Below are positions 23,449-34,219 of a stretch of 64,000 nt of DNA, piece by piece (the stretch's first letter is position 1; the number at the start of each line of letters is the position of its first letter). The stretch is from Diabrotica undecimpunctata. Taxonomy: Eukaryota > Arthropoda > Insecta > Coleoptera > Chrysomelidae. The position numbers and the translations under genes were made by a program. The stretch is from positions 54,842,239 through 54,906,238 of the forward strand of contig NC_092807.1 of assembly GCF_040954645.1 (NCBI RefSeq). The letters are read 5' to 3'. Below the pieces are notes generated by a model that saw only the letters and a list, made by a program, of their open reading frames with translations, did not search any database and was not told where the DNA came from.

Positions 23449-24261
23449 CAGGGATGAGTGCCTTAAGAACCAGCAAAATAACGCAAAAGATAGAAAACAT
23501 AATACGTTGTGAAATAAAAAGAGATGAAAGTAGTAGAGGTGAGAAATTATAGATATAAACCTATAATTTACTTTACATTACATTGGAATTATCGAAAATT
23601 TCCCACCTTTAGACGTTAGCTTAGGAGCTGGTTGACTTCAGTCATAGTAATACGTATCACGTAATGTAAGTAAAAACAGTTTAAGTAGGAGTATTTTTTT
23701 ATCCAAAATTAAAGTACCTATTCATCAATAATAAACTATGATTTGAGACGTCGCATACACTCTTCTCAATACAGAATTATCATAGCTTGTTATTCTGTAT
23801 TCGTCAACACAAAATTAATTATCAAATTACTACTAATTAAACTGTTTATTTACAAAAGGTAAAAGAAATAATAAATTAGACTTACTCACAAACAATTTGT
23901 CTAATTGTAAGTCTAATTTATTATTTCTTTTACCTTTTGAAATGGACTCACACAAGCAACACATTCATGATTTGTTTATTTACATTTGCTTTATTGCCTT
24001 CAATTAGTTTTTACTTTATGCGAAATTTAAAAAATGTTAATGTTCGACGTCAAACTTGTAATATTATGACTGAAGTCAACTAGCTCATAAGCTAACGTCT
24101 AAAGGTGGGAAACTATCGATAGTCCTAATATAACGTAATGTAAATTAGAGGTTTTTATCGATAGTTTCCCACCTCTACTACTTTGATCTCTTTTATTTCA
24201 CAACGTATTATGTTTTCTATCTTTTGCGTTATTTTGCCGGTTCTTAAGGCACTCATCACTG
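23449..24261. mobile_element. 813-bp MITE with ~200-bp terminal inverted repeats
   Basis: The left end 'cagggatgagtgccttaaga' and the reverse complement of the right end 'cagtgatgagtgccttaaga' begin arms of about 200 bp (23449-23652 and 24057-24261) that match closely through 'cccacctttagacgttagct' and 'ttgacttcagtcat'. The flanks are TATA on both sides (23445-23448 and 24262-24265), a possible target duplication. No transposase is encoded. The CAGNG start resembles hAT ends, but the expected 8-bp duplication is not seen, so the superfamily is left open. It lies in the presumed Dpr intron. Confidence 0.8.
23853..23939. repeat. Perfect 33-bp hairpin inside the MITE
   Basis: Arms 23853-23885 and 23907-23939 are exact reverse complements with a 21-base loop. 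The left arm starts 'caaaaggtaaaagaaataat'. It sits in the unpaired centre of the longer inverted repeat, giving a nested fold-back. Confidence 0.9.
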
Positions 24262-24440
24262 TATACATATGCGCACATATACACACTTATGCACGCACAT
24301 ACATAATATATAGGTATTGTTAAAATAAAAATAAAAAAAAATACAAAAAAGAAGTGGAAACATTAAATTGACCACTATTTAAACTCTTCATTCAGGGCCC
24401 GATCCAACTTAAATTAATTTACAAATAAGAAATATACAAA

Positions 24441-24510
24441 TACAATACTAAATGCTAATACTAAAAACTAATTCTAAATACTAATACTAAATACTAATAC
24501 TAAATACTTA
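24441..24510. repeat. Short 13-bp minisatellite (ctaatactaaata)
   Basis: Several imperfect copies of 'ctaatactaaata' in tandem, just beyond the A-tail of the I-clade LINE 3' end. Confidence 0.7.
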
Positions 24511-24519
24511 TAAATAGTA

Positions 24520-24743
24520 ATCTTTTTTTACAGCGCTAAGACATAAACCCGGTTCAACACCTCGGGGGTTTAGGCCTTCTTTGTAAATGGTTTTTTTAAC
24601 GATTTTTTAATATTTTATTTATATCTATTTATTAAACTTTATTTATATATATATTTTTTCAATTTTTTTCTGTTTTGTTTTGTTGTTTTTTTTTAATTAT
24701 TTTTTTCTTTTTATATGCATATTTTTTTCTTTTTATTTTTTAA
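24520..24743 (-). mobile_element. 3' end of an I-clade LINE (separated by insertions from its body at 28747-29545)
   Basis: The minus strand ends with 'ccgaggtgttgaaccgggtt' then 'tatgtcttagcgctg' and a short A tail at 24523-24529. The same 3' end with the same AT-rich lead-in occurs at 45341-45480, directly after I-clade coding sequence, which identifies it. Its upper border is the TTAA of a piggyBac element. The LINE sequence resumes at 26624 beyond that element. Confidence 0.65.
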
Positions 24744-26619
24744 CCTGTCATTGTTCGCGTTGTGAGCGCAGCGCTCAGTCGAAATTATTTTTAAGGCTAT
24801 ATAAATATTCAGAAAACAACCGTCATTCAGTCTTATTGTAATCTCTAATTGTAGTATGTAGGAGGCACTTACGTGTAAAAACATTGCCGACAAGCATAAA
24901 TATCCCACCACTAAATATTTATTTATTGTCTGGTCATAAGCTGAGCTCGCTCAGTACGCGAACAACCGTAGAAAGAATTTGTTTTAACGTTACCGCAAAG
25001 ATATAATTGTACTACTTGCGATTTTTATTATGGATTCAGCCCGAGAGAGATAACTTTTCGCGTGGTTAGATGAAATTAAAGCAGAGGAGAATAAAAATAA
25101 GACTGGTTTACAAGATGAAGAAGACAGTAATATCCACCAGTGTGAAAATTTAGGCCATAATACAGACTCAGAATTGTCAGCAGATTCCAGTGATCCAGTT
25201 TATCTTGGAAAATATGTTATAACAAAATGGTCTGTTTATTCACAGCGAAAAACCAGTCGCACACGTAGGCACAACATAGTTACTCGTCTACCAGATGTAA
25301 AACAAATAGCAAAAAATATATTAACACCAATTGAATGCTGGAAATTGTTTTTTTCTGACGAAATAATAAACGAAATTGTGCAACATACCAATATGTATTT
25401 ATTAAAAATGTGCAACCAGTTTTCTCGTGAAAGGGATGCAGTATGTACCAATAGTGATGAAGTTAGAGCACTATTTGGCTTGTTGTATTTAGTTGGTACT
25501 TTCAAAGATTCTCATGTAAATCTAGACGATCTTTGGGCTACAGATGGAACAGCTCCTGGATTTTTTCGGACAGTTATGTCAAAGAAGCGATTCTATATCC
25601 TTCTTCGTGTACTACGCTTTGACAATATCCAGTCCAGAGCAGAACGACGAAAGCATGACAAACTTGCACCCATTAAAAAAGTTTTCGACGAGTTTTCAGT
25701 AAAGTGTATGACTTGCTATACAGTTGGAATGTATTGCTGCATTGACGAGATGCTTGGAGGTTTGCGGGGAAAATGTAGCTTTCGTCAATATATACCCAAT
25801 AAGCCGACAAAATATGGGATAAAAATGTTCGCTTTTGTTGATTCGCAAATTTTTTATACAGCAAAGTTAGAAATATATGCTAGAAAGCAGCCCGAAGGAG
25901 ATAGATAATAATCCTAGTAATGTGGTTAAACGTACGGTAGAACCAATTGCCCATACTGGACGCAACATTGCGACAACTGGTTTACGTCCATTCCACTGGC
26001 AACTGACTTGCTACATAATTACAGAATAACTCTAGTAGGAACCCTGAGAAAGAATAAACAACAAATTCCTCCTCTTTTTGTAGCTACAAAAGGAAGACCA
26101 CTAAACAGCAGCATTTTTGTTTATGGTAAAGACTGTCTTTTACTATCATACGTTCCCAAGAAAAACAAAAATGTTCTGATGTTATCTACGTTTCATGATG
26201 ATGACACAATTGATGAAGAAACGGGTGAAAACTTTAAGCCGCAGGTTATTACCAGAAACTAAAGATAGAGTCAAATGTTTTTACTGTCCTCGAAGTAAAA
26301 ATAGAAAAACCATATTAAAACATATAATTACAATATATCAAATATGTCGCAATAAATACTATGAGAGTGAATAAAGTGTTTACATCTCTTTTATGTTATA
26401 CATTTCTTTTATGTTATATGTATTATTTCATTAATAAAAAGTACATACATTCATGTTATTTATCACTAATAAAATTTTTAAAGAACCAGCGACCGACTAA
26501 GTTTCGTTAATTATTGAATATCTTAATAAAATATAATTAAATGAAAAGAAAATGGCGACTGAGCGCAGAGCTCATAATCGAACAATCTCGTCATTTTCGG
26601 ATACGCGAACAATAAAGGG
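24744..26619 (+). mobile_element. piggyBac element with TIRs and TTAA duplication, transposase C-terminus deleted
   Basis: TTAA occurs at 24740-24743 and 26620-26623. The ends CCTGTCATTGTTCGCG and, reversed, CCCTTTATTGTTCGCG form 16-bp imperfect TIRs. Subterminal 'gagcgcagcgctcagtc' and 'gactgagcgcagagctca' are also inverted. The transposase begins MDSARER at 25031 with an early TAA. The frame 25174-25908 covers TRLPDVKQIAKNILTPIECW through YCCIDEMLGGLRGKCSFRQY (first catalytic Asp in IDE) to YARKQPEGD. After a frameshift, CDNWFTSIPLA carries the second Asp and 26008-26262 reads RITLVGTLRKNKQQIPP. The segment with the third Asp is deleted, and a trace of the Cys-rich tail (RVKCFYCPRSKNRKT) follows. 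It is defective. Confidence 0.85.
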
Positions 26620-26752
26620 TTAAATAACAATTTTCATATTTTACAGGGAGGTACTTAATATAAACATAAGAATAAACATGAAAAACAACAATTGCTAAAC
26701 ACATTCAAGCCGACTCATTCATACAAGTTAGATTTTTCTCTTAGTCTTTTTT

Positions 26753-28738
26753 CTTCTTCTTCTTCTTCAAGTGCCATCTTCGTTCCGAAGGTTGGCGATC
26801 ATCAGGGCTATACGTATTTTCGAAACTGCTGACCGAAACAATTCGTTGCTGCTACAGCTATACCATTCCCGTAGATTCTTTAGCCAGGAGTTTCGTCTTC
26901 TTCCTATGGACCTTTTTCCTGCTATTTTCCCTTGCATAATTATTCGAAGTAGTTCATATCTTTCGCCTCTTGTAATGTGTCCCAAGTATTGCAGTTTTCG
27001 TTTTTTGATCGTAAATATGACTTCCTTTTCTTTATTCATTCTTCTCAAGACCTCGACATTTGTGACTCTCTCGGTCCATGATATTCTCAGGATTCTGCGA
27101 TACATCCACAGTTCAAATGCCTCTAATTTTTTGGTATCAATCTTTTTCAATGTCCATGACTCCATTCCGTAGAACAGCACAGAAAGTACGTAACATCTCA
27201 TCAGGCGAAGTTTCATTTCAAGGCTCAAATCTCTTCCGCAGAACACTCTCTTCATTTTAGTGAATATGGATCTGGCTTTTTCTATTCTTATTTTGATTTC
27301 TGCTGAGCTATCGTTGTCTTCATTTATAAAAGTGCCTAAATATTTGTATTTGCTAACTCGATCGATAATTTCATTGTGTAAATATAAATTTTGGACATTT
27401 TGTGTTGATTTCGATATTACCATAAATTTAGTTTTCCTTATGTTCAAAGATAGTCCATATTCTTCGCTGTAGTCTGCTATCTTATTCACCAATGTCTGTA
27501 GCTCTTCAAGTGTTTCTGCGATCAGAACGGTGTCGTCGGCAAATCTCAGATTGTTTAATCTAACACCATTTATTTTAATACCTACGGATTGCTCAGAGAG
27601 TGTTCTATTCATTACGTCTTCGGAATAGAGATTAAACAGTGTTGGTGACAGTATACACCCTTGTCTCACACCTCGCTTTATTTCAATTTCTTCAGTGGTA
27701 TTATTCTCTACTCTCACTACTGCTTTCTGATTGTAGTACATATTTGCTATTAGTCGAATGTCTCGTTTATCTAAATTCTTTTCTGTCAGGAGTCTGATTA
27801 GGTGATCATGCCGCACTTTATCAAAGGCCTTGTTGTAATCTATGAAACACATGAATACATCTTGATTTATGTCAAGACATCTTTGAGACATAACGTTCAG
27901 TGCAAACAACGCCTCTCTTGTTCCAAGTCCATTTCGGAATCCAAACTGGGTATTATTGATGTCCATTTCCAGTTTTCTGTGTACTCTAGAGTGTATAATT
28001 TTCAGAAATATTTTCAGTACATGGCTCATCAGACTGATTGTACGGTAATCACTGCATTGTTTGGCATTTATCTTTTTTGGTATAGTAACAAAGGTGGATA
28101 AAAGCCATTCTTGTGGTATTTTTCCTGATGTATAAATGCTATTGAAAAGTTTAACCAAAATGTGAATCGAGTCTTTTTCTATTAGTTTAAGGATTTCCGT
28201 TGGTATTTCATCTGGACCTGGGGCTATACCATTTTTCATTCTTTTTAGTGCGTACATTACTTCTTCTTCCGTTATTTCTGGACCTTCGTCTCCTTGTATG
28301 TTACTTAGCTCAGATTGTTGTCTATCATCTGCAAAGAGTTCTTCAATATAGTTTTTCCATGTCTTCAACTGTTCTTCTAGTTCTGTTATTATGTTTCCGT
28401 TGACATTATACAGGGTATTTGGCTGCTTACGTTTTTGTGTACCTGCAAGTTCTTTCACTTTTTTATGTACATTAAAAATATCATGTTTTGCCTGCAATTG
28501 CTCTATTTCTTCACATTTTCTTTTATAAAAATCTTCTTTTGCTATTCTGATTTCTATTTTGATTTCTTTCTGTATTTGTTTATACCTTAGTTCGTTTTTT
28601 CCTTTCATTATTCTCCGATTGTCCATGAGAAGAAGGATCTTATCAGTCATCCACCTTTGCTTTATTTTTGGTTTTTCTTTAGTCAGAATTTTCTTCATAG
28701 GACCTGTTATCGCCATTTTTACGTTTTGCCATTTTTTA
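26753..28738 (-). pseudogene. RTE-clade retrotransposon, 5'-truncated, long open RT frame
   Basis: The open frame 26767-28857 is 696 codons. Its first roughly 40 residues (MMHNLAQEQIPLPQNL to IIWEFLKK) belong to the I-clade LINE into which this copy inserted; the RTE part starts near 28738 (KWQNVKMAITGPMKKIL). RT blocks are complete: APGPDEIPTEILK, TFVTIPKKI, YNKAFDKVRHDHLIRLL (first Asp in FIDYNKAFD), RGVRQGCILSPTLFNLYSE, LRFADDTVLIAE (FADD). The C-terminus has YLGHITRGERYELLR and WLKNLREWYSCS, ending ANLRNEDGT-stop, then (GAA)n at 26753. TCTTTTTT at 26745-26752 and 28739-28746 is a candidate 8-bp target duplication. The endonuclease is missing, so it is inactive although the RT is intact. 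Confidence 0.85.
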
Positions 28739-28746
28739 TCTTTTTT

Positions 28747-29545
28747 TAAAAATTCCCAAATAATTTGTTGTATTTTATAGTTTCGTCGAGACAAGTATAA
28801 GAGAGAAGTTAGATTTTGTGGTAAAGGTATTTGTTCTTGAGCCAGATTGTGCATCAAATACTTAATCGAATCATCGTTATGCTCGCATCCATACAGCCAA
28901 TGATTAACATCATCAGCATAACCATTGCAATCACAAAGTTTTGATTCGGATAAATTTAGTCTATAGATATATGTCTTGACAGTGGCATGGTTAAAGAGAC
29001 ATCAAACATACATGGAATATATATTTCTAGTGGGGTAACTTCTTACGGCAAACGGCTCAGTAGGTAAAACTGGATGAATTTTTGTATAAAGATTATTGCT
29101 TCAATTATAGAAAGTACACCATTCGATTTCCCAATTTTGTTTTAGACTTTTCTTGCAAGTGGCTGTTAGATCGCTTCAATCTAGCCAAGTTATTTCTGAT
29201 CCTTTTAATATTGCCTCTTTAGTATAAAATCTGCTTTGAGGTTACCGGAAATACCAATGTGTCCCTTTTCCCAGACCAAATTTACAGTAGTATGTTCTTC
29301 CAGCAGATTTAGGATGGTTTTCTAAAATTTTAACGACAAGAATATTTTTATATAAATGTCTACGTGAGTTTTCTAAAGCTAATAACGCAGACATTGAATC
29401 TGACATAATTACAACTTGTTGGTCAGAAATTTTTTTGTTGACAGCTATTCTAGAGCTTTATCAATTGCGAACATTTCTGCAGAGTATATAGAGCATTGTT
29501 TATCTAACTTGAATATTAGGGATTATTTGTGATCCGGAACATGTA
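28747..29545 (-). pseudogene. I-clade LINE: RNase H and C-terminal Cys/His region
   Basis: The minus strand reads a ribonuclease H domain: VGSAVHVPDH, FKLDKQCSIYSAEMFAIDKA (Glu of the active site), NKLVIMSDSMSALLALENSR (Asp) and VVKILE. With some breaks it continues to TYIYRLNLSESKLCDCNGYA, DDVNHWLYGCEHNDDS and QIIWEFLKK, with the spaced Cys/His typical of the tail of I/Jockey-type proteins. The last codons are interrupted by the RTE insertion at 28738; beyond it (26744 downward) the frame would end in Asp-stop. It is part of a nested LINE whose 3' end is at 24520. Confidence 0.7.
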
Positions 29546-30079
29546 CAGCAGAACCGACTCCCAATCTTTATTTAGATCCAAAATGACCAGTAGATAGAAT
29601 CAAATAGAATAGAAATAGGTATACCATTTTTCAAAGTACAAACGTTGCACGTCACAATTTATATAAAGTGACGTCACTTATATTTAAAATTTCCAGAACG
29701 TCAACCTTAGATTCAAATTTTCCTAACACAGCTAATAATACGAAACCCATGCGGAAATGCTCGATGTTTCATAGGCGTCAATATAGTATAATAACCAGAA
29801 AAATGTAATAATCATTATATTGGGAATTTTAAAATTATATTGATTAAATAACCAAAAACATTTGTTATTATTAATAATATAAATTTTATGAAATAACCCT
29901 TTATGACCCTTTATAACCATGATCTTAATGTACAGGCCCCGTTTATTATCCTTAGTCTCTTAGCTAATGGAAATGATAGAATTTATAATGCATTAGTAAA
30001 ATTTCTGTCAAGCATTAAAATAGTCTTGTAGTATCTGCTATCAAAAAAATATGTGTATATGCAAAATTGTGCAAAATTG

Positions 30080-30510
30080 TGGTAAGCAAATTGTTGAATA
30101 AATTGATCTGTTTCATCCTTATATTTTTGTCATTCAAAAAAAATATGATCTAAGTCACCTTTTTGCCACAATTTTGACAAAGATCATTTTCGAGAACATG
30201 AATTTTATGTAGATGTGTGGGATAACAAGCGTGGCCAATTCTAAGATGTGTTACAGTTGTGATATATTTTCTTGAATAATTATATGGCTGGATCCACGTT
30301 TAATTCGGTATTTGATTTTGTATACTGCAGTATCTAGAAGGGTTGGTATAAGTATCTTGTGACCAACATTCGTTCCAAATATTGAGATATTTCATTCTAA
30401 TATAAACTACTGCATCACAAAAACTTACAGGTAGTTTATTGATCAAACCATTTTTTACACTTTTTTTTTACCAGCATATCCACATACTCGTTATGTATTT
30501 TTGTTAACCT
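30080..30510 (-). pseudogene. I-clade LINE C-terminal fragment, separate copy
   Basis: Translation gives INKLPVSFCDAVVYIRMKYL, then YNYSRKYITTVTHLRIGHAC, YPTHLHKIHVLENDLCQNCG and, after a frameshift, LDHIFFE. This is the region after RNase H, with the Cys/His motif (CxxCG...DHIFFEC) of I-clade elements. Because it lies upstream of another RNase H on the same strand, it must be a different insertion from 28747-29545. Confidence 0.65.
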
Positions 30511-31130
30511 TTTCTAGTTCTAAAATCCTTGTTTTAATTGCATATATGATATAATTGGAGGGTGATATAAGAAAGCAATGAAATAGAATATAACTATGAA
30601 TAACATTGTAAGTCAATTTACCCTGATTTAACATCCAATAGGTACCTACTTTAAATTTTAACATAAGCTAAGAAGAAAAAACTTGGAAAAAAGTACAAAG
30701 GAATCCAAGTGTTTGCAAAATAAATGTTTTAAAAACACTGAGGAACTCTGACCAAAATGTATTTGCAAAGATGAGAAATAAACGAAAATGAGAGAATTGG
30801 GACCTGAATGTAACGATGAATATAACAGAAAATGTAAATCGAAATTATCGGGAAATGATGGACTTAATTTATTTAATAATTTTTGGGTAATGGCTGATCA
30901 TGACAAATAAAACGAATATTTATTTAGATACGTTCTTAGATTAGATAGAAAGGTTACATAGTAAAAAGAGTCCAGAAGAAACTGGACATATAAATATAAT
31001 TTGCAGTTAGCAGAACACTGAATTTAAGTTTGTAAGAAAACATTTTTGGACACTTTATTGTAACATATATGTGGTTAACTACGCTATTCAAAAAAATTTA
31101 TAGTCAGAAAGGTTGAGGGCTTATACCTGG
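30511..31130. other. AT-rich interval, nothing recognised
   Basis: No motif or repeat assigned. Confidence 0.4.
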
Positions 31131-32190
31131 ATATATGTGTGGTCGCCATAAGAACAGACCAAATGCTGTAGACGAAAAATATTTCCATTGGTGCGAATAT
31201 AAACTCTTTGTCAGCAAAATAATCCCACTACGTAAGGCAAAGAACCACTAAGATATATTTTAATGAGTGTTTAAAGCTTCCCAAATTGTTTTCACTGTAT
31301 AATGAATGGATGCTCGAAAATAACTCATAAGATAAACCAGCCATCAAAAGTCAGTACAGACTAATATTCCGAGTTTAAAATATTGGTTTTTTGCACCAAA
31401 TAAAAAACGGTTGTAACTGCCTGCTTTAATTTGCACAAAACAATATCTACACCCCAATCAGAAGTATTATTATTTTATCATAAAAGGAAGTTTAAATTGT
31501 AATATTTTACTGTTTAATTATTGGATCTGCGGAAGGTTGTTAGGCATGGCCTAAAACCACAGTAAAAAGTAGCCTAAGTAAGGCTGAAACCACAGGTAAA
31601 TATGGGCATAAGTAGTGCGCTGTTTGATTTTATTAACAGGAAAGTTGATGCAGGATAATTAGAATTTAGATTTTATTAAGATTGTCGTGAAGGACAAAAA
31701 CCTTAATCGACTAATATTTCTAATGTATAGTTAGCCAGCTTAGATCATAAATATTAATATTACATACATGTTTTTTAAAGTAAGTCGCTCTCACATTGAG
31801 GGTGATTTAACCCATATCTTTAATGAACAGAAAAAAAATAATAAAGTTGTTTATATTTCAGAATAGTGGTATACACTTAAAGGATATGCTAAAGTGACAG
31901 GAAAACCATACGATTTAAAAGAACTGTCATATCATACAAAACATATAGAACATATACATGACGATATATTGGACTTTAAATCAATGATAAACAAAATACC
32001 GAATTAAGATTAAGACACAAATAAACGCGAAGTTTTCTTTATATATTGGATTACTTCGTATATCAACTTTAAAAAAATATAAAGATCTTATTACTTTGTG
32101 CTCTAGTTAAGCTATACCAAAAGAATGCTGCAGTTTTTATTTAAGTCGTCCCCTTTATTAGAGTCAGGTTTAGATAGAAATTAGAAGAAG
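31131..32190 (+). pseudogene. Decayed transposase of the unnamed arthropod family, copy 2
   Basis: Blocks in shifting frames follow the same order as in the relic at 7640-9856: GRHKNRPNAVDEK near 31143; KLPKLFSLYNEWMLENNS; SQYRLIFRV then NIGFF in place of the usual NIxFFxPKK; DKNLNRLIFLMYS (from a GQNKN-type block) near 31690; SHIEGDLTHIFNEQKKNNKV near 31793; WYTLKGYAKVTGKPYDLKEL; and KKYKDLITLCSS. The middle is deleted or unreadable. The recurring order in two independent copies supports a real protein family. Heavily mutated and inactive. Confidence 0.55.
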
Positions 32191-32429
32191 AAGCAGTCAT
32201 GGAGTGCTTTTCATTTTTCTATGAAATCTCACTTCGCTACTTAAAAGTCTAGATTTATTTATTTTTATCGTTACACAGCATTCACATTTATATGAAATGG
32301 GCCAATGGGTTACAAAAGTTTTATTATTGAACATATTAAGTCTTATTAAGTTTTTTGCCTTACAATTCATTAGTACAAATATTTAGGATATATACTAAAA
32401 ACTGCCAATTCTGTAACCAATGTTTCTAT
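32191..32429. other. AT-rich spacer before the Gypsy element
   Basis: Contains a short GAAGAAGAAG run near 32184-32193 and the left copy of the CTAT target site (32426-32429). Confidence 0.5.
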
Positions 32430-32797
32430 TGTTACGTAAAAATATGAGTCATAGTTTTAACCTTTAAAACATGTTTTTATTCACTAATAATTCTGTTTTA
32501 TTGTAGAAATTTTGGCGAAGGATCTAGATTCAAATTATGGTGAATCATCCAACTAGATGCTTCTCGATTTTTCGATGCAAGACAATGCGATCTTTCGATG
32601 CTGTTCTAGTATATCAGGATTTCGTATATAAATACAACATTTTTATATGGAGGGCGAGTTAATTCTCAAGACCCGCGCTCGCGAATTTGTTACGTACGGA
32701 TATATATAAATTATTGTCAGATAAGTTAATATAAATAAAGAAATAAATTAAATCCGTAAGTGTTATAAATATTGAACCTTTTAATAAATTCACAACA
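32430..32797 (+). repeat. 5' LTR of the Gypsy element
   Basis: 368 bp, TG...CA ends. It contains a possible TATA-like 'tatataaatac' near 32622 and 'aataaa' signals near its end. Confidence 0.92.
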
Positions 32798-32874
32798 AAT
32801 GGTGGCAGAAGTGAGATCGAACATAAATTAGACTTATAATAATAATACAAGTGGATATAAAATAAATTGTGAAA

Positions 32875-34219
32875 ATGACAACGATTTATAAGCTGACAGT
32901 GACTAATTTAAGAAGACATCTAGAAGACAGAGAATTAGCTTCTACCGGAAAAAAGGCTGAGTTAGTCCAACGACTAAAGAACGCTTTGCTAGAAGAAGGT
33001 CTAGATCCAGAGACTTATATATTTGAAGATGCTGTCCTCTCGTCGATTTCGAAAGTTTCTTCTGATGTAGCCAAAGTTTCTGGTGATGTAGCCAAAGTTT
33101 CTGGTGATGTAGCCAAAGTTTCTGGTGACATCGCATCATTAGAGAACAAAGTTTCTGACGATATTTCGAAAGTTTCTTCTGATGTAGCCAAAGTTTCCGG
33201 CGACATCGCTTCGTTGGAAGACAAAGTTTCTAACGAGATTTCTTCGCTGGAAAGCAAAGTCTCTGCTAACATCTCTTCGGAAATCTCTAGTCACTTCTGA
33301 GATGTCTGCCCTGGACGATAGAATATCTTCGTTAAAAAACCAAGTTGCTGCCGATATGTTGGCCTTCGAAGAAAAGATATGGAAAGAGATGGAAAAGAAG
33401 CTGGAGGAAACAGGGACGGCAGAGAGAGGAAACAATCCAATTACAGTGGAGATAAAAGAAGACGAGACGAAATGTAAGTTGGAGACACGGCCGAAATTTG
33501 AAGGAAGTGGAGGTTCTATTCATGTTAAAGTCCCAACTTTCGACGGAAAATTATCATGGAACAACTACATGAAACAGTTCGAATCAGCCGCAAGAGCAAA
33601 TGGATGGTCTGAAAAAGAAAAGGCGGTAAACCTGACTATCGCTCTTCGAGGAGGTGCCTTAGATGTGCTTCAGACCATAGCAGTAGAGGAGACCGATGAT
33701 TTCGAACAACTGAAGAAGAGGTTAAATATGCGATATGGCCACGAACATTTGGAGCATGTATATCAGTCGCAGCTTAAAAATCGTAGACAGAAGAAAGATG
33801 AGGCTCTTCAAGAATATGAGGTAGATATTGCCAGATTAGTACGATATGCTTATCCAACAGCTCCCGAAGACATGATGGAAAAATTGGCCGTTCAAACGTT
33901 TATTGATGGTCTTCGTGATCATGAAATGCAGAGAACACTACGATTAGCTCGTCACAAGACGCTGGTTGATGTCTTATCCGCCGCCCTCGAATACGAGTCA
34001 GCTATGCAGGCCTCTGGTGGGTACAGTAAAGTTAGGACTGTAAAAGAGGAAGGAGATGAAGATAAACTTGACCAGCTCGTTAATATGATGAAAAGCATGA
34101 CATATAAGAAAACGAAGACCATCAGATGCTGGAATTGTGGCGAAATAGGACACGTACGAAGCTCCTGTAAGCACCCTTGGTACGACGCAAATCAAGAAAC
34201 TCACCACCAGGAAAACTAG
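32875..34219 (+). pseudogene. Gypsy gag: SAP-like domain, heptad coiled coil, CCHC knuckle (one frameshift)
   Basis: An ATG at 32875 opens a frame to 33298. Residues 1-40 (YKLTVTNLRRHLEDRELAST, then GKKAELVQRLKNAL) look like a SAP domain, a DNA-binding helix-turn-helix more usual in chromatin proteins. It is followed by tandem 7-residue repeats of the form KVSGDVA/KVSSDVA from 21-bp DNA repeats at 33050-33210. After a +1 shift at about 33300 the frame 33302-34219 continues the coiled coil (SALDDRISSLKNQVA), then the Gag core (FDGKLSWNNYMKQFESAARA, TFIDGLRDHEMQRTL) and a zinc knuckle CWNCGEIGHVRSSC near 34129. Pol follows in the -1 frame with a 43-nt overlap, as expected for Gypsy. Confidence 0.85.

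Noticed and set aside
24530..24590. 'ggttcaacacc' resembling a tRNA/SINE B box
   Set aside because: No A box at the proper distance; the sequence recurs as the 3' end of the I-clade LINE at 45341-45480.
33015..33272. Minus-strand frame with ETLATSPETLATSPETL repeats
   Set aside because: Antisense shadow of the 21-bp heptad-coding repeats of the Gypsy gag.
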